7,455 nt of DNA from DASUZD01 sp036377055. Lineage in GTDB: Bacteria > Actinomycetota > Thermoleophilia > Gaiellales > Gaiellaceae. The translations under genes and the position numbers were made by a program. The notes under the pieces are model-generated. The model ran no database searches, was not told where the DNA came from, and saw only the letters and a list, made by a program, of their open reading frames with translations. Below, piece after piece: positions 1 through 5,681 of the stretch. Location: NCBI GenBank assembly GCA_036377055.1, contig DASUZD010000279.1:1-7455 (forward strand). The letters run 5' to 3'. Each line of letters opens with the position of its first letter. The stretch's first letter is position 1.

Positions 1-891
1 AATCGACGTCAGTCGCGCGCCCACGAGCCCGCCCGTGATCGACTCCGCGGTCGCGAGGCTCCAGCCCCGCTCGCGGCAGAGGTCGAGGACGAGCGCCTCC
101 ACCGGGCGCTCGTCGTGCGCGAACACGTACGGCTCGAGCCGCTCTACGAGCGCGGCCTCGAGCTCGCCCGCCCGCGCACCCGCGTCCGAATCGGCGAGCA
201 GGTCGACGTGGATCTCGAAGTCGCGCGCGCAGATCGTCGCCTCCACCCCGCCGCCGTCGCCGCCCGCGTCCGCGAGCGCCCGCGCGACCGCGGACTCGCT
301 CACGCCGTACAGGCGCAGGACGCGCAGCTCCGGCGGCCGCGCCAGCGCGAGCACCCGTCGCACCGGCTCCGACTCGAGCGCACGCGGCCACAGCCGGCGG
401 AGCTCGGCCGGCGGCCCGGGCAGGACGACGGCCGCGCCCCGAGAAGTCGCGAGCACGAACCCTGGCGCCGTGCCCGCCAGCCCGAGCGGAACCGCGCCCT
501 CCGGTAGCGTCGCCTGCTTCGTCACTCCCGGCTGGAAGTCCGCGTACGGCCTGCGCATCCGCTCGGCGAAGGAGCGGGAGATCTCGCCGATCTCGCGCTC
601 CAGCTCGTCGTCCACGAGGAGCGGCAGACCGGCTGCGAGCGCGAGCACCTCGACGGTGCGGTCGTCGTGGGTCGGCCCGAGACCGCCGGAGACGACGCAG
701 AGGTCGGCCTCGAGCCCTTCTCGCAGCGCCGCTTCGAGCTCGTCGGGCCGGTCGCCGACGATCGTCGTCCGCGCCGGCTCGAGCCCCAGCTCGAGCACCT
801 GCCGCGCGAGGAACGGGCCGTTCAGGTCGGCGCGGTCGCCGCGCGCGAGCTCGCTTCCCGTGATGACGAGGACCGCGCGAGGGCGGATCAA
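1..891 (-). CDS. cinA: CinA family protein, C-terminus cut by window edge
   Basis: The 297 visible codons cover the whole N-terminal MoaB/MogA-like domain (COG1058) and the start of the C-terminal PncC/CinA domain. The TTG at 891 overlaps the upstream TGA (TTGA), suggesting translational coupling. It puts the conserved core at the usual distance from the N-terminus, and no clear Shine-Dalgarno is seen. Visible motifs are TGSELARGDRADLN at residues 11-24, VSGGLGPTHDDRT at 67-79, LPGPPAEL at 157-164, and TAESITGGLVGARLT at 281-295, the hallmark of the deamidase domain. Full-length members are about 410-430 residues, so roughly 120 are missing. In the family, the C-terminal domain deamidates nicotinamide mononucleotide to nicotinate mononucleotide, and some N-terminal domains hydrolyse ADP-ribose. 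The usual Cys of TAES-C-TGG is Ile here, and DTN is DLN. Family assignment is very secure; activity in this protein is inferred. Confidence 0.94.
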   Translation of the reverse strand, partial: MIRPRAVLVITGSELARGDRADLNGPFLARQVLELGLEPARTTIVGDRPDELEAALREGLEADLCVVSGGLGPTHDDRTVEVLALAAGLPLLVDDELEREIGEISRSFAERMRRPYADFQPGVTKQATLPEGAVPLGLAGTAPGFVLATSRGAAVVLPGPPAELRRLWPRALESEPVRRVLALARPPELRVLRLYGVSESAVARALADAGGDGGGVEATICARDFEIHVDLLADSDAGARAGELEAALVERLEPYVFAHDERPVEALVLDLCRERGWSLATAESITGGLVGARLTSI

Positions 892-1646
892 GCGCCGGCC
901 GGCGCGCGCGCGATCCCCTTGGGCGACACCAGCACGATCGCCGGGTCGCCGCGCGGGAAGGAGCGCAGGTTCCCGTTCAGCTTCACGGTCAGGTTCTGCG
1001 GCGCGCCGGCGATGATCCAGAGGCGCTTGGCGGTGAAGTCGAGCGGCCTCGAGCCAGGCTGGAGCGTCCCCGCGAAGACGAGCTTGCCGTTCGCCGAGCC
1101 CTTGTGCACCTCGAGCCAGCAGTCGCCGCCGGTCGCCGTCAGGAGCAGGTGCGCTCGAAGCGGCGCCCGCTTCGTGTGCCGGCGCGGCTTCGGCGCGACT
1201 GCCTTCGTGTGCTTCCCGGACGAGCCGGCGCGCGGGTTCGGGATCGCCTGGTTGTCGTTCGAGCCGCCGAACTTCCACGCGACGATGACGAGCGCCGTCA
1301 CGAGCGCGATTCCGGCGAGCGCGAGCAGCACGACGTTCGACTCGATCCTCCGGTGCTCGGGACGCCGGGCCGCGCTGGATCGCCGAGGCCGGTGTGGGGC
1401 CTCGTCCTCGCCGACGAGGAAGCGCGAGTTGTACTCGTCGACGTAGAGCTGGCCGTCGAGGCCGAGGTACTCGGCGTACGAGCGGAGGAAGCCCTTCACG
1501 TAGGTCGGGCCCGGAAGCTGCTCGAACTCCTCCTGCTCGAGCGCCCGCAGGTACTTTCCACGGATCTTGGTCGCCTGCTCGAGCTCGGGGAACTCGAGCC
1601 CCTGGCGCATGCGCGCCTCGCGGAGGCTGTTGCCGATCTCGAACAC
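888..1646 (-). CDS. RodZ-like HTH / single-pass membrane protein
   Basis: This 252-residue protein has the three-part layout of RodZ-like proteins. Residues 3-65 form an HTH_25-type cytoplasmic domain, with GNSLREARMRQGLEFPELEQ followed by TKIRGKYLRALEQEEFEQLPG and YVKGFLRSYAEYLGLD, which is highly typical. A basic linker leads to one membrane helix at about 103-124. A Lys/Arg/Pro-rich stretch (about 138-163) then leads to an outer DUF4115-like beta domain (about 165-243). Family members bind the cytoskeletal protein MreB and help set rod shape. Many actinobacterial homologues have the same layout without proven MreB binding, so function here is inferred. The GTG at 1646 lies exactly before the conserved FEIGNSLREAR start; there is no good Shine-Dalgarno. 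A TAGAAT box stands 9 nt upstream. The stop overlaps the cinA start by 4 nt, so the two are probably co-transcribed. Confidence 0.87.
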   Translation of the reverse strand: MFEIGNSLREARMRQGLEFPELEQATKIRGKYLRALEQEEFEQLPGPTYVKGFLRSYAEYLGLDGQLYVDEYNSRFLVGEDEAPHRPRRSSAARRPEHRRIESNVVLLALAGIALVTALVIVAWKFGGSNDNQAIPNPRAGSSGKHTKAVAPKPRRHTKRAPLRAHLLLTATGGDCWLEVHKGSANGKLVFAGTLQPGSRPLDFTAKRLWIIAGAPQNLTVKLNGNLRSFPRGDPAIVLVSPKGIARAPAGA

Positions 1647-1655
1647 GCTCGGCCG

Positions 1656-1661
1656 ATTCTA
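1656..1661 (-). promoter_or_regulatory. Possible -10 box (TAGAAT) before the RodZ-like gene
   Basis: TAGAAT matches the actinobacterial TAnnnT -10 pattern. It stands 9 nt before the GTG, in the only 21-nt gap between this gene and the small membrane-protein gene. That spacing would give a leaderless or nearly leaderless message, which agrees with the missing Shine-Dalgarno. No convincing -35 box is seen. The octamer TAGAATCG recurs 7 nt before the P2 permease ATG. A six-base match by chance cannot be excluded. Confidence 0.33.
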
Positions 1662-1662
1662 T

Positions 1663-1678
1663 GCGCGCTACTGCGCGC
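1663..1678 (-). other. Small GC hairpin over a stop codon
   Basis: GCGCGC, a four-base loop and GCGCGC form a perfect 6-bp stem at the end of the small membrane-protein gene, including its TAG stop. It sits immediately before the TAGAAT box of the RodZ-like gene. No run of T follows on the minus strand, so it is not a standard intrinsic terminator. It may only reflect local GC composition. Confidence 0.3.
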
Positions 1679-2006
1679 GCACGAGCAACTCGTAGACGGC
1701 GAGCGCGATCGTCCCGCTCGCCGTGACGCAGAGGGCGAGGACGCCGAGCGCGCGGCCGGTGCGTGTGACGCCGATGCCGATCGGGGCGAGCGTCCATTGC
1801 GAGCGGCGGCGCGCGCCGCGGGCGGCGAGGACTGCGGCGAGTCCGAGGACGCCTGCGACCGGAACGCCGAAGCCCGCCTGGAGCAGGGTCACGCGCGGCG
1901 AGACCTGCGCCAGCGCGACCGCGGCCGGCAGCGCGACGACGGCGGCGAGGCCGAGCACGAGCGCGAGCCGCGAGAGCGGCCTACTGCTTCTCGTACGGAC
2001 GGCCAA
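1668..2006 (-). CDS. Small hypothetical membrane protein, three predicted helices
   Basis: I do not recognise this 112-residue protein. It has a basic N-terminus (VRTRSSRPLSR) and three hydrophobic stretches at about residues 13-34, 45-63 and 85-108. A basic segment (RGARRRSQW, 63-71) separates the second and third. The N-terminus would thus be cytoplasmic by the positive-inside rule. The TTG at 2006 overlaps the end of permease Q2 by 26 nt. The only later candidate start is GTG at 1958, which falls inside the first helix. Neither has a clear Shine-Dalgarno, so the start is uncertain. The gene fills the space between Q2 and the RodZ-like gene and is probably in the same transcript as Q2. Its three-helix layout loosely resembles the N-terminal extension of the Q permeases. 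An accessory role for the transporter is only a guess. Confidence 0.55.
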   Translation of the reverse strand: MAVRTRSSRPLSRLALVLGLAAVVALPAAVALAQVSPRVTLLQAGFGVPVAGVLGLAAVLAARGARRRSQWTLAPIGIGVTRTGRALGVLALCVTASGTIALAVYELLVRAQ

Positions 2007-3156
2007 CGGCTGCGGGCGGGATCGAGCGGCCGATGACGCCGGCGACCGCGATCAATGTGAGGACGTACGGGAGCGCCTGGAACAAGACGGCGTACGAGCT
2101 CCAATCGGAGACGCCGCCGAGCCGCGGCGCGAGCGCGCTCGAAAAGCCGAAGAGCAGCGCGGCGCCGAATGCGCCGAACGGGCGCCACTTGCCGAAGATC
2201 AGCGCGGCGAGGGCGATGAAGCCCCGGCCGGCGGTCATGTTCTCGTTGAAGGAGTGCACGAAGCCGATCGACAGGTACGCGCCGCCCATGGCGGCGAGGA
2301 CACCCGAGAGGACGACGGCAGCGTAGCGCGTGGCATAGATGGAGATCCCGACCGTGTCGGCGGCCAGCGGATGCTCGCCCACCGCGCGGATCCGCAGGCC
2401 GATCGGCGTCCTGAACATGACGACGTACGAGACGACGAGCAGCGCGAGCGAGAGCCAGATCATCAGGTTCAGCTGTCCGAATGCGTTGGAGAAGAAGTCG
2501 TTCCCGGTCGAGATCGTCACGTCCGGGATCTGCTGCGACGAGCTCAGGTCAGGGGTTCCGTTCGAGCCGTAGATGTCGATGAACAGGAAGCCGGTCAGGC
2601 CGAGCGCGAGGAAGTTGATCGCGGTCCCGCCGACGATCTGGTCGGCGCGCAGGTGGATCGCGAAAACAGCGTGCACGAGCCCGAAGACGGCGCCGGCGGC
2701 CATCGCGACGAGCAGGCCGACGACCCAGCTGCCGCCCCAGTCGGCCCCCCAGATCCCGAAGAAGGCGCCCGCCAGCATCATCCCCTCGAGCGCGATGTTC
2801 ACGACGCCGCTCCGCTCGGAGAACATCCCGCCGATCGCCGCGAACGTCAGCGGCGTCGCGAAGCGGAGCATCGCCGCGACGAGCGCCGACCAGACGACGA
2901 CGCCCTCGAGGTTCCCCACCCCCGCGCGCGTCGCCAGCACGCCGAGGAGGGCGCCGCAGATCCCCGCCGCGACCGCGCCGCGGCCGAGGCGCAGCTCGCG
3001 CTGCGAGATCGTCCACGCGCCGGCTAGGGCGGCGAGCGCCCCGACCGCGATCGGGACGACGGCGCTCCGCACGGCGACCGGCGGCAGGGCAAGCCAGAAC
3101 GCGAGCGCTCCCAGCGCGACGCCGGCGACCCCCGCCGCGCGAGCCGGCCGCGTCAC
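1981..3156 (-). CDS. Nucleoside-type ABC transporter permease, YufQ/NupQ-like, second copy (Q2)
   Basis: This 391-residue integral membrane protein is a BPD_transp_2-family permease (COG1079 type), one half of the channel of a BmpA-class importer. Signature stretches are ATPLTFAAIGGMFSERSGVVN (100-120) with NIALEGMML (120-128), HLRADQIVGGTAINFLALG (168-186), GLRIRAVGEHPLAADTVGIS (253-272) and NMTAGRGFIALAALIFGKWRP (306-326). The last basic-rich loops are where such permeases contact the ATPase. The first ~90 residues add about three helices not found in the roughly 310-320-residue Bacillus YufQ. The GTG start overlaps the P2 stop (GTGA) and has GGAG 7 nt upstream, which supports it. The protein ends GRPYEKQ. 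It is clearly a paralogue of Q1, differing mostly in the N-terminal region and the loop at about 198-228. The substrate is unknown; nucleosides are the family expectation. Confidence 0.94.
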   Translation of the reverse strand: MTRPARAAGVAGVALGALAFWLALPPVAVRSAVVPIAVGALAALAGAWTISQRELRLGRGAVAAGICGALLGVLATRAGVGNLEGVVVWSALVAAMLRFATPLTFAAIGGMFSERSGVVNIALEGMMLAGAFFGIWGADWGGSWVVGLLVAMAAGAVFGLVHAVFAIHLRADQIVGGTAINFLALGLTGFLFIDIYGSNGTPDLSSSQQIPDVTISTGNDFFSNAFGQLNLMIWLSLALLVVSYVVMFRTPIGLRIRAVGEHPLAADTVGISIYATRYAAVVLSGVLAAMGGAYLSIGFVHSFNENMTAGRGFIALAALIFGKWRPFGAFGAALLFGFSSALAPRLGGVSDWSSYAVLFQALPYVLTLIAVAGVIGRSIPPAAVGRPYEKQ

Positions 3157-4349
3157 GCGAAGGCTCCGACGAGACGCCGCCAGGCGCGCCGCGCGTAGAC
3201 GATCAGCACTGGCGCTCCGACGAACAGGACGATCAGCCCTTGGATCAGCAGCGTCAGGTTCCGCGCGAGGTCGGGACGGAAGACCGTCGGGTCGAGATGC
3301 CGAGTCGACGTTCCGCTGACGAGCGCGCCGAAGAGCAGCGCGGCGAAGAACGTCCCTACGGCCGTGTTGCGCCCGAGCAGGGCGACCGCGATCCCGATGA
3401 AGCCGATCGTCGAGGCCTGGATGTCGTTCACGTTGAGGTTGAACTGCCAGCCGAGGATGTCGATCGCGCCCGCGAGGCCGGCGAACAGGCCTGAGATCGC
3501 CATCGCGAGGAAGTAGCTCCGGCGGACGCCGATCCCGCCGTAGCGCGCGGCGTCCGGGTTGTAGCCCACGGCGCGCACCTCGTAGCCGAGCGTCGTCCGG
3601 TTGAGGACGATCCAGAACACGACGAGCGCCGCGAGCGCGACGAAGAAGCCGACGTCCAGACCCTGGAGCAGCGGGTCGCCCCAGAAGACATGCAGCTTGG
3701 CCGAGTCCACCACGTCGTTCGAGACTGGGACCGACGACTGGGTCGAGCTCTGGAGCGGGCCGCCGAGACTGAAGAGGTAGGTCCCGGCCCAGTACGCGAC
3801 CCAGTTCAGCATGATCGTCGTGATCACCTCGTGCGCGCCGACGGTCGCCTTCAGGAAGCCGGCGATCCCGCCCCAGAGCGCGCCGACCGCCGAGGCGAGG
3901 CCGATCGCGAGCAGGATATGCAGGAGGCCCGGCGTCCCGTGCAGCGACGAGCCGACCCAGACCGCCGCGATCGCGCCGACCGTGTACTGCCCCTGGCCGC
4001 CGATGTTGAAGAGGCCGCAGCGGAACGCGAACGCCACCGCGAGCCCGGTCAGGATCAGCGGCGTCGTCAGCAGCAGCGTCTGCTGGAGGTTGCTCGCCGC
4101 AAGCGACCGCGACGCGCCGGTCACCCAGGGGAAGAGCCAGTTGAGCCCGGTCCCGTCGAAGATCGCGCGGTAGGTGGTGAGCGGGTTGTGGCCCGTCGCG
4201 AGGACGGCGACGCCGCCGAACGCGAACGCGACGAGACCCGTCAGCAGCGGTGTGACGACGCCGCCTGCGCGCTGGTAGAAGGCAAGGCGCGCGGCGACGC
4301 TCGGCGGACCGGCCTGCGGCGCATCCGCGCCGGACCCGGGGTCTCCCAT
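3153..4349 (-). CDS. Nucleoside-type ABC transporter permease, YufP/NupP-like, second copy (P2)
   Basis: This 398-residue membrane protein matches the COG4603-type permease, the other half of the importer channel. After a short Gly/Pro/Ala-rich N-terminus comes RLAFYQRAGG (21-30), shared with P1, and the first helix (about 31-52). Family signatures are AFAFRCGLFNIGGQGQYTVGA (106-126), GFLKATVGAHEVITTIMLNW (164-183), GYEVRAVGYNPDAARYGGI (255-273) and GFIGIAVALLGRN (316-328). Compared with P1 it lacks about 23 residues in the first outer loop. The start is ATG, unlike its neighbours, with no Shine-Dalgarno. A TAGAAT box 7 nt upstream would place transcription start about at the ATG, so a leaderless message is possible. 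This gene could thus be transcribed separately from the first module as well as by readthrough. The stop overlaps the Q2 start. Confidence 0.94.
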   Translation of the reverse strand: MGDPGSGADAPQAGPPSVAARLAFYQRAGGVVTPLLTGLVAFAFGGVAVLATGHNPLTTYRAIFDGTGLNWLFPWVTGASRSLAASNLQQTLLLTTPLILTGLAVAFAFRCGLFNIGGQGQYTVGAIAAVWVGSSLHGTPGLLHILLAIGLASAVGALWGGIAGFLKATVGAHEVITTIMLNWVAYWAGTYLFSLGGPLQSSTQSSVPVSNDVVDSAKLHVFWGDPLLQGLDVGFFVALAALVVFWIVLNRTTLGYEVRAVGYNPDAARYGGIGVRRSYFLAMAISGLFAGLAGAIDILGWQFNLNVNDIQASTIGFIGIAVALLGRNTAVGTFFAALLFGALVSGTSTRHLDPTVFRPDLARNLTLLIQGLIVLFVGAPVLIVYARRAWRRLVGAFA

Positions 4350-4356
4350 CCGGGCG

Positions 4357-4362
4357 ATTCTA
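4357..4362 (-). promoter_or_regulatory. Possible leaderless promoter (-10 TAGAAT) for P2-Q2
   Basis: TAGAAT fits the TAnnnT -10 pattern of high-GC Gram-positives and lies 7 nt before the P2 ATG, the spacing expected for a leaderless start. P2 is the only permease gene here that begins with ATG, lacks a Shine-Dalgarno and is not overlapped by the gene before it, all consistent with its own promoter. No good -35 box is seen; the hexamer at 17-nt spacing is CACGTG. Confidence 0.38.
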
Positions 4363-4370
4363 CGAACGGG

Positions 4371-4415
4371 CTATTGCTTCACGTGCGGCCGGCCGAAGGC
4401 GCCGCTCGCGGCGCC
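4371..4415 (-). pseudogene. Remnant of a YufQ-like 3' end (GRPHVKQ-stop)
   Basis: Read on the minus strand, these bases give GAASGAFGRPHVKQ and a TAG stop. The last seven residues match the C-terminus of Q1 (GRPYVKQ-stop) at six positions and that of Q2 (GRPYEKQ-stop) at five. Against Q1, the final 24 nt agree at 19 positions in my hand alignment. The stretch is in frame with Q1, 33 sense codons beyond the Q1 TAG, and has no start of its own. It is best read as the 3' scar of another Q copy lost by deletion, or as a by-product of the tandem duplication. Coincidence is less likely because stop position and frame also agree. An alternative C-terminal extension of Q1 made by amber readthrough would look the same. 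Only about 7-14 codons are recognisable. Confidence 0.5.
4398..4415 (-). other. Perfect inverted repeat in the inter-module gap
   Basis: GGCGCCG and CGGCGCC flank a four-base loop, making a perfect 7-bp GC stem. It lies inside the Q-terminus remnant, about 50 nt before the P2 start. No T-run follows on the minus strand, so it is not a classical terminator, but the transcript could fold here between the two permease modules. Confidence 0.4.
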
Positions 4416-4422
4416 GACCTCA

Positions 4423-4449
4423 GGACGTGCGGGCTTCGCCCGTGCGTCC
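4423..4449 (-). other. Longer imperfect hairpin in the inter-module gap
   Basis: On the minus strand GGACGCACGGGC, loop GAA, then GCCCGCACGTCC form a 12-position stem with two adjacent mismatches in the middle. It begins about 24 nt after the Q1 stop. With the second hairpin at 4398-4415 it makes a structured spacer between Q1 and P2. This could stabilise the upstream message or act as a weak U-less terminator. No T-tract is present on either side. Function is inferred. Confidence 0.4.
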
Positions 4450-4472
4450 GTCTGAAATGACCGGTCGAGCGG

Positions 4473-5681
4473 CTACTGCTTTACGTAGGGACGGCCGATC
4501 GAAGCCGGCGGCGTCGTGCGGCCGATGATGCCGGCGACGGCGATCAGCGTGAGCACGTACGGCAGCGCCTGGACGAGCGTCCCGATGGCGCCCCAGACGC
4601 TGCCGACGCGGAACTGGAGCGCCGTCGAGAAGCCGAAGAGGAGCGCCGCCGCGAAGGCGCCGAACGGCCGCCAGTTCCCGAAGATCAGCGCCGCGAGGCC
4701 GATGAACCCGCGGCCCGCCGTCATGTTCTCCGTGAAGGAGTGGCTGTAGCCGATCGAGAGGAACGCTCCTCCGAGGGACGCGATCATGCCCGACGTCACG
4801 ACGGCGCCGTAGCGAACCCGGTACACCGAGATGCCGACGGTGTCGGCGGCACGCGGATGCTCGCCGACGGCGCGGATTCGAAGCCCGATCGACGTCCTGA
4901 ACATGACGATGTAGGACAGGACGATCAGCCCGAACATCAGCCAGACCATCAGGTTCAGGTTGCCGAAGACTTGGCCGAGGAAGCCGTGGCCAAGGAAGCT
5001 CAGGTGCACGTTCGGAATCGCCGGGATGCCGGTCCCGGGGGTGCCCTCGCTTCCGTAGACCAGGATGTAGAAGTAGCCGGTCACGCCGAGCGCGAGGAAG
5101 TTGATCGCGGTGCCGCTGACGATCTGGTCGGCGCGCAGGTGGATCGAGTTGACGGCGTGGATCAGCGCGAGGACGCCGCCCGACGCCATCGCGCAGAGAA
5201 GGCCGAGCTCCCAGGACCCGAGCTTGTCGGCGCCGAGGATGCCGAAGAAGGCGCCCGACAGCATCATCCCCTCGAGGCCGATGTTCACGACGCCGCTCCG
5301 CTCGGAGAACATCCCGCCGATCGCCGCGAACGTGAGCGGCGTCGCCCAGAGGAACATGTTCGCGAGCAGCGGGCCCCACGCGACGACGTCCTTCAGATTC
5401 GACTCGCTCGCTTGGGTCGCGAGCAGCCCGAAGCCGATGCCGAGGGCCCCGATCACGATGGCGCCCCACGCGGGCTTGCCGGCGCCGCGCGTGACGGACC
5501 AGATCCCGGCTGCGATCGCGCAGATGCCGAACACGACGGGCCACACCCCGCTCCGCGCGACGACGGGCGGCAGAGCGAGCCAGAAGGCGAGCAGCCCGAG
5601 CGTGATTCCGGCGACGGCGATCTGGCGCGGCCCGAGCGCCCACCGGGCCGCGGCGCGCGGCTCGAACTCGGCCGTCGTCAC
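4473..5681 (-). CDS. Nucleoside-type ABC transporter permease, YufQ/NupQ-like, first copy (Q1)
   Basis: This 402-residue membrane protein is a COG1079-type BPD_transp_2 permease. Signature stretches are MFSERSGVVNIGLEGMMLSG (124-143), IHLRADQIVSGTAINFLALG (180-199), RIRAVGEHPRAADTVGISV (268-286), NMTAGRGFIGLAALIFGNWRP (319-339) and QALPYVLTLIAVAGIIGR (371-388). It carries the same three-helix N-terminal extension (about 20-90) as Q2. The GTG start overlaps the P1 stop (GTGA) and has GAGGGG 5 nt upstream. The same frame stays open to about 6710, but the residues before this GTG are Arg/His/Pro-rich shadow of P1 and are not part of the gene. With P1 it should form the membrane channel driven by the ATPase encoded just upstream. 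It ends GRPYVKQ at a TAG. The same frame then continues without another stop for 33 codons into a second GRPHVKQ-TAG. Confidence 0.95.
   Translation of the reverse strand: MTTAEFEPRAAARWALGPRQIAVAGITLGLLAFWLALPPVVARSGVWPVVFGICAIAAGIWSVTRGAGKPAWGAIVIGALGIGFGLLATQASESNLKDVVAWGPLLANMFLWATPLTFAAIGGMFSERSGVVNIGLEGMMLSGAFFGILGADKLGSWELGLLCAMASGGVLALIHAVNSIHLRADQIVSGTAINFLALGVTGYFYILVYGSEGTPGTGIPAIPNVHLSFLGHGFLGQVFGNLNLMVWLMFGLIVLSYIVMFRTSIGLRIRAVGEHPRAADTVGISVYRVRYGAVVTSGMIASLGGAFLSIGYSHSFTENMTAGRGFIGLAALIFGNWRPFGAFAAALLFGFSTALQFRVGSVWGAIGTLVQALPYVLTLIAVAGIIGRTTPPASIGRPYVKQ

Larger units (their letters stand above)
1981..4349 (-). repeat. Permease module 2 (P2-Q2) of a tandem duplication
   Basis: This is the counterpart of the module at 4473-7012. 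It is about 170 bp shorter, mainly because P2 has a shorter N-terminus and first outer loop and Q2 a shorter N-terminus. It has no ATPase gene of its own before it, so it presumably uses the ATPase encoded upstream of module 1 or one encoded elsewhere. Confidence 0.88.

Noticed and set aside
901..912. Alternating GC run as a special structure (Z-DNA-like)
   Set aside because: It is short and lies inside the RodZ-like coding end, in DNA where such runs are common.
35..1015. Long open frame on the plus strand (326 codons), with others at 1104-2036, 1723-3027, 4740-5753 and 5840-7108
   Set aside because: They lie antisense to well-supported genes and are made of Arg, Ser, Asp and Glu runs with no recognisable domain or hydrophobic core. 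In high-GC DNA the antisense frame opens by codon bias.
2549..3016. Minus-strand open frame of 155 codons within Q2, and a similar one at 3428-3691 within P2
   Set aside because: Both are Arg-rich alternative frames of the permeases and show no domain.
4376..4385. -35 box for the P2 promoter
   Set aside because: No TTGACA-like hexamer stands at 16-19 nt from TAGAAT. The hexamers there are CACGTG or similar, so only the -10 box is reported.
4398..4449. Intrinsic terminator between the permease modules
   Set aside because: Two GC-rich hairpins are present, but neither is followed by a T-run on either strand. They are listed only as structured repeats.
4420..5643. Minus-strand open frame of 407 codons overlapping Q1
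   Set aside because: It is a shifted frame of Q1, rich in Arg/His/Pro, and shows garbled copies of Q1 segments. Q1 itself reads as a clean family member.
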